From positions 1-13,799 of the forward strand of contig JAUSAU010000071.1 of the NCBI GenBank assembly GCA_030652345.1: a stretch of 13,799 nucleotides of DNA. The letters are read 5' to 3'. The notes below the pieces were generated by a model. It ran no database searches and had not been told where the DNA came from. It saw only the letters and a list, made by a program, of their open reading frames with translations. A program made the translations under genes and the position numbers. Origin of the DNA: Coriobacteriia bacterium. Lineage in GTDB: Bacteria > Actinomycetota > Coriobacteriia > Anaerosomatales > PALSA-660. Positions 1-7,179 of this stretch are shown piece by piece (the stretch's first letter is position 1; the number at the start of each line of letters is the position of its first letter).

Positions 1-3000
1 GTCGGCAACCCGTGTGCGGCGGTGTCCAACGAGACGCTGGCGCTGTCCGCTATCGTCAGTTCACGCGGCGCCACGCTGCGCGCGAGCAACGGTGCGCTCA
101 CACTGAGCTTGCCGCGCGGGACGTTCCTTCGCTCCACGCGCGTGAGGGTCCGTCCCGTCGCCGTGGCCGCAAACCCCAGCCTCATCCGCGTCACGTCGGC
201 GTACGACTTCTACGCCAGCGCGGCTTTGAGGGTCCCGGCTCGCGTCACCGTCCGCTACCGCATCCCGGTCACGCACTTCCAGGTGGCCAACACAGTCGCC
301 CGCAACGTCGACTGGAGATACCTCAACACCTCCACGGGCACCTGGTCGCCGGTCACCACCACGATCGACACGAACGCGGGCACACTGACCGCCACGATGC
401 CGCACTTCTCGTACTGGCAGGGCCTCTACATCCAGCCCCACGGGACGACCTTCGCCAAGACCGGCAAGAAGTACTGCACCGAGGTGTGCCACAACCTCAC
501 GATCGCACCGATCCAAGACAACGTCATGTCGATCAATGATTCGCAGGTCTGCTACAACTGCCACGGGAACATGACGGCGGGTGCCGCCCCGGCCGGGGTA
601 GACGTTCTCGGCGCTCAGAACGTGCAATCCGCGTTCTTCGCGTACTCAGGTCAGTCCTTCGACCCGAACACCGAATCCCGCCACCCGGCGATGGCGCCCG
701 GTTCCACGACGGGCGTCAAGTGCACGTTGTGCCACAACCCGCACGCCGATCCGACTGCGCTGCCGTACCTGCTGCGCGCGTTCGACCCCGTCACGGGCAG
801 GGCGATCCAAGCGGCGAAGGGCGCGATGCCGGGCAACGAGTACTGCTGGTCGTGTCATGGAGTCGAGCCGAATCCAGCGGTCGCGGCGAGCCTGCCCGAC
901 TACTGGGCCGATACCCGAGGGGATATGCGAACCCTCTTCTCGGGAACCGGCCATGCGCGCGCGACCGAGCCGGGCGGTATCCGCAAGGGTTGCCTGTCGT
1001 GTCACACAGGGCACAGCGCCGGCAACACCGCGTTGATCCGCAGCACGGTCGGGGGAACGACCGTGACCGGCAACGACCGCACACTGTGCTACGCGTGCCA
1101 TATCCAACCGCTGGGGGTCTGGTCGGGACGCACCGTGTTCTCCTCGACCGGGCATGCCGCTTCGGCGAACACTTCGAATGCGCTGACGAGCTGGCCGGGT
1201 CTGTCCGGCTCACCTGAGCCCGGCGGCTGCCGCAACTGTCATGACGTGCACGGCACCAGTAGACCCGACTACACGCGGGCGACAGGTGATGTCCTGTGCA
1301 AGACATGCCACGATGACGCGTCCAACACGTACTCGGACGGATCCTCATATCGCGGACCACAGGCCTTCGTGGCGTCCGTGCACGGAGGAACCGCCTGTGC
1401 CGAATGCCACGCGGTCCATGGTGTGTCTGACGAGGCCGGCGGGACGATACCGAATCTCCTCCCGGCTCGCGAGGATCAGGTCTGCATCGCCTGCCACAAG
1501 GCGGGCTCGACCTCCACGCGGACCACGGGCACGGCGCCGCGCACCTGGAACGGTCGCGATCTGGCCGTCGAGTTCGCGCGTCCCAGCCATCACCCGGTGG
1601 ACCAGGGCGTCGCCACCCTCACGGCGTCGCCCGAACCGCAGACTCTGCTGATGCAAGGTAGCCTCGCGGAATTCGACACTGGCTTGGGCACGGGCACCCA
1701 GAATCTCATCGAGGGCGGCGTGCAGTTGAACTGGGGCACCAACTTCCGCCCCCGGGCAGCGAGGCAGGTGCTCCTGGAGCAGTGGGGCGCCGACACGCTC
1801 GATGCCCTCGACATCGCCACGATGCGTTGGAACAACGGCTATGACCCCACCGACAGACCGGGGTACGGAACCCCGTCCCACGACGCCGTGGTCTGGAACA
1901 ACGCGGTCTACTTCTCGGAGGACGTGAGCGCGGTGCGCAAGCTCTCGCTCTCCGACGGCGAGTCCTCCGAGGTATGGTCGCAGTACCCGTTGATGAACGC
2001 GGGCGGCCTTGCGATCGACGTTGACCCGGAACACGACAGTCTCTACGTCTTGCATGGCGAAGGCTCCGGTGCCGTGGCGGTGTTCGGGCTATCGGACGAC
2101 GCCTACCGCAACACCTTCTGGGTCACCACTGCGGGCGGCACGCCGCTCAACATCGGGACCGGCTCCGCCGCCGCGTATTCGCCGCAGACGGACAGGCTGT
2201 ACTTCGTGAATGTGAACCGGCTGTCGGGATCCGCCGGTGGCGACGGACACCTCATGTACGTGCAGTCGCCATCCACCAAGTCGAACCTCGTCGTCCCCGT
2301 CGATACGGGCATCGATTTCACAACCAATCAGCCCAACACCTACACGTACGACCTGAGGATGCGGACCGTGTCCGTCGGCGGCACCGAGTACCTCTTCGCG
2401 ACCGGTCAGGACGCCACGCGGGCGTGGACACTCCGCGTGTTCGCCGGCCTCGGTGGCTCCACCGTCACGAGTCGGACACTCTCCTATCCGGCGGGTACCT
2501 ACAATCCGCAGGAGATGTCGCTGAGCACGGATGGCGCATATATCTACTCGGTGATACCCAGCACCTGGAACTTCGTACAGCGGATACGGATCCCCGCCGA
2601 TCCGATGAACGACACATGGTCGGCATGGGAGTCGATCGGCGCTCCAAGGACCAACGTGAACGCCCAGTTCGGCGCGGCCGTGATCGCCACCGTGACCCCG
2701 CCACCGCTCGAGTACGAGGGCTTTGCTCTCTCCGGGACGTATGTCATGCCCTTGATCGGAGCGCCTCCCGATGCGACCACGTGGTCGCGGTTGACATGGG
2801 ACGCGGACGTCCCCGCGGGCACGACTCTGACCGCGAAGATCGAGGGGTTCAACGATGCCGAAGCTCGGTTCGAGACCTTGGTGGAAACATCGATAAGCTC
2901 GCTCGGCCAGGTCGACCTCACGGGTTTCCAGGTCGCTGAGTACAACTGCCTGCAGGTGACCTTCGCATTCGCGAGCTTGGATCCGAACACGAGCCCGACG

Positions 3001-6000
3001 CTACGCGAGGCCACCGTGGACGTCATGAGGCCCGGCCACCTGTACGTCGCGGGGTCGGAGCAGAGGCCGAGCATCGACTGGCTGGGCGTCAGGCCTGCGA
3101 CCGGGTTCGACACCTTCACGCAGCTCGACACTTCGGCAACGCTCGTGGCGCAGGAGATGGAGATCCCGCCGCACAAGCAGCGTCTGTTGTGGATGCAGCT
3201 GGACAAGGAGGTGCCGACGTACTTCGCGACGAGCGGCCTCTGGAGGGACCCGGCACTCGGGTTCTCGGTACCGGACCTCAGCGCCGCGGAGCAGTACAAC
3301 TCGGGGTCCGTAGGTGCCTACTATCAGGACGACCGCGTCTTCCTGACGCGCGCCAACAAGGACGGCCTACCCGCCTTCCACTACATCCGACCCACCATGG
3401 GCGAGGCGTGGACCTACGTGGCCGGTACCGGTGACACGAACAGGGTCATCTACAACTACCAGTCCAGAGGATGGGCTGTGCCGTCGCTGCACGGCGTATG
3501 GGCGGCGAGTTTCAACTCGCTCGCCAATCGTACGGACCACTACAAGATCAACACCGAGACCGGCTCGCTGGAGGGTCCGGCCGCGTGGCTGGTCCAAGCG
3601 GGTAGCGGGGCGCGGATATACACCGAATACGCTGGCGCCGCGGAGTACTCGTCGCTGACAGACACCCTCCTGATCGTCGATCGGGGGTGGGACGCGATCA
3701 CGGGTCTCAGGGCGGGCACCGGGCGTCTGTGGCAGGTCACTAGCGCCTCGACGAAGCTATCGGCGGGCGGCGCGATCGAGGCGGTCGACACGGGCATAGC
3801 GATGGCCCCGAGCGACGGGACGGCATCCTCCGGAGCCGCGGAGCTCGTGGTGAGGGGCGGACGCGAGTACCTGCTCTACTACTCGAACCAGTACCCCAAT
3901 CCCCCGAGCGAGTGGACGGGAGCCCTGCTCGTGGTCGTCGACCCGTCCAGTGCGTCTCCCACCCTGGTCAACACGACGCGCGGTCTGAGTGGATACAGTC
4001 CCGGAAACAACCCGTCTCTCACGTGGGACGGCGGAGATTACGTCTATATGCTGCTCGGGGAGCAGGGCAGGAACTGGCGGCGGATGAGGGTGCCAGCCGA
4101 CCCGGCCGCTGAGCCGTGGCCGGCATGGGATTGGACGCCGGTCGCACCCTCCTACTACACCCCGTGGCTGCCCGTCACGGCGGGGATGGATGTCAACAGT
4201 TTCTGGGGAGCCGGTACGCAGGCATTCGCGATGGTATCGGTCGACACGACGGTCGGCCCACTGACCGGCATCGGCTATACGACGGAGACCATCGAGAGTC
4301 CGCCGCTCACACCCGGGGATACCACCGAGTGGGGCTGGCTGACTTGGACTGCGACCGAGCCGGCCGGGACGGATGTCGCGATGACCGTCCAGACGTGGAA
4401 CGGGCTCCAATGGCAGGACATCGCCGGGTTCGCGGGCCTGCACACGAGCCCGGTCGATCTCGGCTCACTCACGACAGCGGCCTTCCCGCAACTGCGCGTT
4501 ATTGCGAGGCTCAGCACCGATGACGCGTTCGAAGCGCCGTCTGTAGCGAACTGGAGGGTCACCTCCGGCACCGATCGCATGCGCCTCATGTCGGACGAGG
4601 TCGTTCCGGCCGCGGGCGCCACCTCGTGGGGCGCCTTCACGAATGACGCCGTCCAGCCGGCGGGTACCGACATCGCCTACACCATCAAGGGCTGGAACGG
4701 GTCGTCCTTCGTCGAGATCCCGGGATTCGTCGGCCTGCGCTCGAGTAACGTCGACTTGAGCGGTCTGCGCACAGCTGACTGGCCGAGGATCCAGGTGAGT
4801 GCATGGATGACGAAGAGCGCGCCGTCCGATCCCGATCCTACGATCCGGGCGTGGTCCGTGACGTCGCTCGGCTCCTATCCCGCCGCACAGGGGGCGCTCG
4901 GCTGCAGCAGTTGCCACGACCCGCATGTGATCGGCAGCGGCGGCTCGTCCGCGTGGGACCTCAGCCGCGTGTCTGACCCCGCGGACACCAAGTCGACGAT
5001 GACTGGGCAAGAGGTCACGACCGTGTGCCTCGGCTGCCACGACTCCGGTCGCCTGACCCACACTGACGATGGCCCGAGTTCGGTGCCGTACTCCATCGCT
5101 TTCTCAAGCCGGCAGGACAGCCCGCTCTTCACCGGCTGGGACAAGCAAGGCGTCCTGGGAGCGGAGTTCACATCCGGAGGACACTACTCGTCGGCGAGCG
5201 GCATCACCGACTGCGCAGTCTGCCACGATCCGCACGCGTCGAACAACGCGCGCCTCACTGCGTGGACCCGGCCCGCGTGGTTCGCGGACGGCGCGCAGGG
5301 GGTGCGCGACAACACGTCGACCGCCGCCTTCGAGCAGAACCTCTGCTACCAGTGCCACGGCAACGGAACCATCGGCAAGACCGCCCCGGGAGCGTTGGAC
5401 GTAGCGACACCTGCGGGCCAGACGTACGGCCACCCGGTCGGCGTCGACGGGCGGCACTCGGACACGGAGCAGCCAGCGATGCTCGGCGTCGGTAACCGGC
5501 ACAGTGAGTGCGTCGACTGCCACGACCCCCATGCCGCTCGCGCTGGGACGCACACCGAGGGGTCGAGCCGTCCGGCGCCGGCCCTGCTCGGGGCTATCGG
5601 CGTCAAGCCCGTCTGGAGCGCCACGCCCGGCACCACCGCGACATCCTACTCGACGGTGCGCTTCACGGGCCGCCCGAGTGACCTCGAGGCCTACCTGTGC
5701 TTCAAGTGCCACACGACCTACACTGGTCTGCCCGATGCGGGCACTCACGACGGGGCGGGAGGCTCGGACCTCGCGCTCGAATTCAACCCCGCGAATCAGA
5801 GCTACCACAACGTGCTCGGCCTGAACCAGGGTGTACGGGAATCGTTCGCGGTGAACGGACAGGTCTACTCGTGGGGATGGGCCGGCGACGCCACGCTCCT
5901 GAGGGGTCTGACGCACGACAGCAAGATGACGTGCACGGACTGCCACACGGGAGGTGGCACGGACCAGGCGAAGGGGCCGCACGGCTCGTCGGTGAAGTAC

Positions 6001-6426
6001 ATGCTCGATCCGGACTACCCGTCAGATTGGGCCACGGCCGAGCTCGACTTCACCGATCCGAGCGGTAACGGTATGTCCCCGAGCAACATATTGTGCGCGA
6101 AGTGCCACGTGCTCTCGCCTGGCGACAACAATGTGCACAACAACGGGGGCTCATACGCGTCCTCGCCCGTGCACAGGGGCTCCGGCGTCGTGTGCAACTC
6201 GTGCCATATCAACATCCCGCATGGGTGGAAGCGTCCGCGGCTGCTTGGTTACGCATCGGACCCCGAGCCCTACGCGACGAAGATCTATCCGGACTCCCGG
6301 CATCCCCTGACCGCCATCCGCATCGGCAACAAGTCGCCGAATTCATGGCTGAAGACCGACTGCGCCGGCTGTTCGATCATGCACCCTCATGAGGAGGATC
6401 TCGTCGGCTCCGAGGTCTGGCCCTAG
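1..6426 (+). CDS. Giant multiheme c-type cytochrome with internal beta-propeller/beta-sandwich repeats, 5'-partial
   Basis: The reading frame is open from base 1 to the TAG at 6424-6426, giving 2141 visible residues (numbered here from base 1). The GTG at 22 has no ribosome site and no signal peptide follows it, so the true start lies upstream. Order: ZU5-like sandwich (about 15-147); heme cluster 1 with a CX3CH at C159 and CxxCH at C184, 241, 282, 331, 363, 410, 433, 466, 495; beta-rich repeats (about 560-1620); heme cluster 2 with CxxCH at C1635, 1676, 1738, 1782, 1837, 1900, 1978, 2032, 2065; a degenerate CAGCS at C2121. Seven sites read CxxCHxxH, as in doubled-CXXCH families. No membrane segment is visible. 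Covalent heme attachment implies export, so I infer a cell-surface or extracellular electron-transfer role. The partner and acceptor are unknown. Cytochrome identity is very secure; the exact role is not. Confidence 0.95.
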   Translation, partial: VGNPCAAVSNETLALSAIVSSRGATLRASNGALTLSLPRGTFLRSTRVRVRPVAVAANPSLIRVTSAYDFYASAALRVPARVTVRYRIPVTHFQVANTVARNVDWRYLNTSTGTWSPVTTTIDTNAGTLTATMPHFSYWQGLYIQPHGTTFAKTGKKYCTEVCHNLTIAPIQDNVMSINDSQVCYNCHGNMTAGAAPAGVDVLGAQNVQSAFFAYSGQSFDPNTESRHPAMAPGSTTGVKCTLCHNPHADPTALPYLLRAFDPVTGRAIQAAKGAMPGNEYCWSCHGVEPNPAVAASLPDYWADTRGDMRTLFSGTGHARATEPGGIRKGCLSCHTGHSAGNTALIRSTVGGTTVTGNDRTLCYACHIQPLGVWSGRTVFSSTGHAASANTSNALTSWPGLSGSPEPGGCRNCHDVHGTSRPDYTRATGDVLCKTCHDDASNTYSDGSSYRGPQAFVASVHGGTACAECHAVHGVSDEAGGTIPNLLPAREDQVCIACHKAGSTSTRTTGTAPRTWNGRDLAVEFARPSHHPVDQGVATLTASPEPQTLLMQGSLAEFDTGLGTGTQNLIEGGVQLNWGTNFRPRAARQVLLEQWGADTLDALDIATMRWNNGYDPTDRPGYGTPSHDAVVWNNAVYFSEDVSAVRKLSLSDGESSEVWSQYPLMNAGGLAIDVDPEHDSLYVLHGEGSGAVAVFGLSDDAYRNTFWVTTAGGTPLNIGTGSAAAYSPQTDRLYFVNVNRLSGSAGGDGHLMYVQSPSTKSNLVVPVDTGIDFTTNQPNTYTYDLRMRTVSVGGTEYLFATGQDATRAWTLRVFAGLGGSTVTSRTLSYPAGTYNPQEMSLSTDGAYIYSVIPSTWNFVQRIRIPADPMNDTWSAWESIGAPRTNVNAQFGAAVIATVTPPPLEYEGFALSGTYVMPLIGAPPDATTWSRLTWDADVPAGTTLTAKIEGFNDAEARFETLVETSISSLGQVDLTGFQVAEYNCLQVTFAFASLDPNTSPTLREATVDVMRPGHLYVAGSEQRPSIDWLGVRPATGFDTFTQLDTSATLVAQEMEIPPHKQRLLWMQLDKEVPTYFATSGLWRDPALGFSVPDLSAAEQYNSGSVGAYYQDDRVFLTRANKDGLPAFHYIRPTMGEAWTYVAGTGDTNRVIYNYQSRGWAVPSLHGVWAASFNSLANRTDHYKINTETGSLEGPAAWLVQAGSGARIYTEYAGAAEYSSLTDTLLIVDRGWDAITGLRAGTGRLWQVTSASTKLSAGGAIEAVDTGIAMAPSDGTASSGAAELVVRGGREYLLYYSNQYPNPPSEWTGALLVVVDPSSASPTLVNTTRGLSGYSPGNNPSLTWDGGDYVYMLLGEQGRNWRRMRVPADPAAEPWPAWDWTPVAPSYYTPWLPVTAGMDVNSFWGAGTQAFAMVSVDTTVGPLTGIGYTTETIESPPLTPGDTTEWGWLTWTATEPAGTDVAMTVQTWNGLQWQDIAGFAGLHTSPVDLGSLTTAAFPQLRVIARLSTDDAFEAPSVANWRVTSGTDRMRLMSDEVVPAAGATSWGAFTNDAVQPAGTDIAYTIKGWNGSSFVEIPGFVGLRSSNVDLSGLRTADWPRIQVSAWMTKSAPSDPDPTIRAWSVTSLGSYPAAQGALGCSSCHDPHVIGSGGSSAWDLSRVSDPADTKSTMTGQEVTTVCLGCHDSGRLTHTDDGPSSVPYSIAFSSRQDSPLFTGWDKQGVLGAEFTSGGHYSSASGITDCAVCHDPHASNNARLTAWTRPAWFADGAQGVRDNTSTAAFEQNLCYQCHGNGTIGKTAPGALDVATPAGQTYGHPVGVDGRHSDTEQPAMLGVGNRHSECVDCHDPHAARAGTHTEGSSRPAPALLGAIGVKPVWSATPGTTATSYSTVRFTGRPSDLEAYLCFKCHTTYTGLPDAGTHDGAGGSDLALEFNPANQSYHNVLGLNQGVRESFAVNGQVYSWGWAGDATLLRGLTHDSKMTCTDCHTGGGTDQAKGPHGSSVKYMLDPDYPSDWATAELDFTDPSGNGMSPSNILCAKCHVLSPGDNNVHNNGGSYASSPVHRGSGVVCNSCHINIPHGWKRPRLLGYASDPEPYATKIYPDSRHPLTAIRIGNKSPNSWLKTDCAGCSIMHPHEEDLVGSEVWP
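43..441 (+). other. ZU5-like beta-sandwich domain at the visible N-terminus of the giant cytochrome
   Basis: Residues about 15-147 have the ZU5-like layout: a Gly/Ala/Leu-rich strand ending in SLPRGTF, a strand VRVRPVAV, a central TVRYRIPV strand, then a WSPV segment and a final TLTATMPHFSYW. The W-x-P-V ... T-x-T-x-x-x-H-F-S ending is typical of bacterial ZU5-type modules on exported proteins. It lies directly before the first heme site. It probably acts in folding, anchoring or adhesion; which one cannot be told. The assignment is from recalled family appearance. Confidence 0.55.
475..1497 (+). other. Heme cluster 1 of the giant cytochrome (9 CxxCH + 1 CX3CH)
   Basis: Attachment sites by base position: CTEVCH 475, CYNCH 550, CTLCH 721, CWSCH 844, CLSCH 991, CYACH 1087, CRNCH 1228, CKTCH 1297, CAECH 1396, CIACH 1483. 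Spacing is 19-57 residues, about one heme per 38 residues. Many sites have a preceding GH or VH that could be the distal ligand (GTGH, STGH, ASVHGG). CTLCHNPH, CLSCHTGH, CRNCHDVH and CAECHAVH carry a second His two residues after the CH, as in doubled-CXXCH modules. Confidence 0.93.
1756..2700 (+). repeat. Beta-propeller-like region, copy 1 (protein-level repeat)
   Basis: Residues about 586-900 are heme-free and beta-rich, with blade-like segments: AVVWNNAVYFSED, AIDVDPEHDSLYVLHG, AAAYSPQTDRLYFVNVN, MSLSTDGAYIYSVIPS. The copy ends in RIRIPADPMNDTWSAWE (from 2581). The equivalent RMRVPADPAAEPWPAWD of copy 2 lies 1500 bases downstream at 4081, and PVDTGIDF here matches AVDTGIAM there. The fold is inferred from the pattern; the number of blades cannot be fixed by eye. 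Confidence 0.6.
2776..3027 (+). repeat. Beta-sandwich repeat unit 1 in the giant cytochrome
   Basis: About 84 residues beginning TTWSRLTWDADVPAGTTL, with VDLTGF in the middle and LREATVDV at the end. It shares the order [ST]xW-xx-[LF]T-x5-PAGT ... VDL[TGS] ... [IL]Q/RV ... xVxV with the units at 4321 and 4618. It follows propeller-like copy 1, so propeller plus sandwich appear to have been duplicated together. It carries no heme site. Confidence 0.7.
3055..4250 (+). repeat. Beta-propeller-like region, copy 2 (protein-level repeat)
   Basis: Residues about 1019-1417 repeat the plan of copy 1 in diverged form: GAAEYSSLTDTLLIVD matches AAAYSPQTDRLYFVN, AVDTGIAM matches PVDTGIDF, VRGGREYLLYYS matches VGGTEYLFATG, and RRMRVPADP at 4078-4104 matches QRIRIPADP. 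Bases differ throughout, so the duplication is old. It contains no CxxCH, so it separates the two heme clusters instead of joining them by packed hemes. Confidence 0.6.
4321..4566 (+). repeat. Beta-sandwich repeat unit 2
   Basis: About 82 residues starting TTEWGWLTWTATEPAGTDV, then TWNGLQWQDIAGFAGL, VDLGSL and NWRVTS. It is the closest match to unit 3 at 4618, sharing PAGTD, WNG, GF.GL and the VDL step, which suggests a later tandem duplication of this module only. Confidence 0.75.
4618..4866 (+). repeat. Beta-sandwich repeat unit 3
   Basis: About 83 residues starting ATSWGAFTNDAVQPAGTDI, then GWNGSSFVEIPGFVGL, VDLSGL and AWSVTS. It is a tandem partner of unit 2 and leads directly into heme cluster 2, whose first site is at 4903. 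Confidence 0.75.
4903..6375 (+). other. Heme cluster 2 of the giant cytochrome (9 CxxCH + 1 degenerate site)
   Basis: Sites by base position: CSSCH 4903, CLGCH 5026, CAVCH 5212, CYQCH 5344, CVDCH 5509, CFKCH 5698, CTDCH 5932, CAKCH 6094, CNSCH 6193, then CAGCS at 6361 without the following His. CSSCHDPH, CAVCHDPH and CVDCHDPH are the clearest doubled-CXXCH style sites. GGH, NRH and PVHRG segments before the sites could supply distal ligands. The protein ends 16 residues after CAGCS. Confidence 0.93.
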
Positions 6427-6452
6427 GCCGCTAGCTCCTTACCGATCGCGTC

Positions 6453-6995
6453 CTACGCCCGCGCCCGCCATTCGCTCGCGAGCATGTCGAACAGCGCCTC
6501 GTCGACGAAGCTCCCGTACGTGTACGTCGCCTCGCGCAGGTGTCCGACGGGTGTGAAGCCGAGCTTCTCGTACAGGTGCATGGAGCGCTCGTTGTCGGCC
6601 TGCGACCGGATCTCGATGCGGTTGAGCCCCAGCGTGTCGAAGCCGAACCGGGTCAGCGTGAGGATCGCGTCGCTGCCGTAGCCCTTGTTCTGCGCCTCGA
6701 CATCGCCGATGAAGATGCCGATCTGCGCCGAGCGATGGCGCATGTCCACCTCGTCAAGGCCGCAGTTGCCGATGTAGCGGCCGTCCGCGGCCACGTGGAT
6801 CTCGAAGACGTAGCCCTTCGCCGCCGCCCAGTTCGCTTCGACGCGACGATAGAAGTCCGTCTCCTGCTCGATGGTCACCGGGACCTGGCCGGAGAGCAGG
6901 TAGCGGTTGATCTCCGGGTCGTTGACCCAGCCCCGCGCGGTCTCGGCGTTGCCCGGGTCGAGCGTCGTCAGGTAGATCGTCTCTCCGCGGATCAT
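6453..6995 (-). CDS. GNAT family N-acetyltransferase, RimJ/RimL-like
   Basis: A 180-residue protein starting MIRGETIYL. It carries the GNAT acetyl-CoA loop QNKGYG at residues 102-107 (Q-x-x-G-x-G) followed by an amphipathic helix, then NRIEIRSQADNERS and the C-terminal LYEKLGFTPVG typical of the Acetyltransf_3 (RimJ/RimL) group. These enzymes move an acetyl group from acetyl-CoA to protein N-termini, amino acids, polyamines or antibiotics; the substrate here cannot be read. I chose the ATG at 6995 because AAGGGAG (7003-7009 on this strand) sits 7 bases before it. ATG 7019 would add 8 residues but lacks a good site. The gene converges on the giant cytochrome with a 26-base gap and is divergent from glnA. 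It is cytoplasmic, with no signal peptide. Confidence 0.88.
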   Translation of the reverse strand: MIRGETIYLTTLDPGNAETARGWVNDPEINRYLLSGQVPVTIEQETDFYRRVEANWAAAKGYVFEIHVAADGRYIGNCGLDEVDMRHRSAQIGIFIGDVEAQNKGYGSDAILTLTRFGFDTLGLNRIEIRSQADNERSMHLYEKLGFTPVGHLREATYTYGSFVDEALFDMLASEWRARA

Positions 6996-7002
6996 CACCG
7001 GT

Positions 7003-7009
7003 CTCCCTT
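7003..7009 (-). promoter_or_regulatory. Ribosome binding site that sets the acetyltransferase start
   Basis: On the minus strand the bases read AAGGGAG, then 7 bases, then ATG at 6995. This spacing is ideal. It falls inside the coding sequence if the upstream ATG 7019 were used, so it argues for the shorter protein. Confidence 0.7.
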
Positions 7010-7033
7010 GCAGCAGCATCGTCTTGACGCCGG

Positions 7034-7039
7034 AGTATA
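7034..7039 (-). promoter_or_regulatory. Candidate -10 box of the acetyltransferase gene
   Basis: The minus strand reads TATACT, five of six matches to TATAAT. Transcription would start near 7027, leaving a leader of about 30 bases before the ATG at 6995. At the proper distance upstream (7057-7062) only a poor -35 (TTACGG) is seen, and it overlaps the GlnR-box-like site. It remains a candidate. Confidence 0.35.
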
Positions 7040-7058
7040 CGGGAGGATCGGAAATCCC

Positions 7059-7074
7059 GTAACGAGCCCGAAAC
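7059..7074 (+). promoter_or_regulatory. GlnR-box-like operator upstream of glnA
   Basis: The bases read GTAAC-GAGCCC-GAAAC, an exact fit to the actinobacterial GlnR-box half-pair gTnAC-n6-GaAAC. It lies 105 bases before the glnA start in the divergent region. A possible glnA -10 is TATCGT at 7086-7091, with no good -35, which would suit an activator-dependent or regulator-controlled promoter. A second tandem pair, common in streptomycete boxes, is not seen at the expected distance on either side. By eye I found no other full match in the window. A GlnR-like protein is encoded at 8654-9325, which strengthens the call. Binding itself is inference. Confidence 0.65.
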
Positions 7075-7166
7075 ACACCCCGCGCTATCGTCCTCCCATA
7101 GTCACGCACCGAGGCGGCGCGTCCGCAGTGCGGTCGCGCGTGGGGCGAAACTCGTTCGACGAGTAG

Positions 7167-7172
7167 AAGGAG
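7167..7172 (+). promoter_or_regulatory. Strong ribosome binding site of glnA
   Basis: AAGGAG lies 7 bases before the ATG at 7180. The short inverted repeat CTCGT-TCG-ACGAG at 7151-7163 lies just upstream and could form a small hairpin next to the site; its effect is unknown. Confidence 0.8.
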
Positions 7173-7179
7173 ACCCGAC

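Noticed and set aside
22..24. GTG at 22 as the start of the giant cytochrome
   Set aside because: The frame is open to base 1, no ribosome site precedes it and no signal peptide follows. An exported cytochrome must have one, so the real start is upstream of the window.
3505..3520. Near-perfect hairpin GCGAGTT-TC-AACTCGC
   Set aside because: It lies within the coding sequence of the giant cytochrome and the encoded residues fit the propeller region. A single 7-base arm pair is expected by chance in 14 kb.
6418..6428. GGCC-CTA-GGCC inverted repeat over the giant cytochrome stop codon as a terminator
   Set aside because: The arms are only 4 bases and no T-run follows on either strand, so there is no support for termination.
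7024..7029. TTGACG as a -35 box for glnA
   Set aside because: No -10-like sequence lies 16-18 bases downstream on the plus strand, and the position is far from the glnA start.
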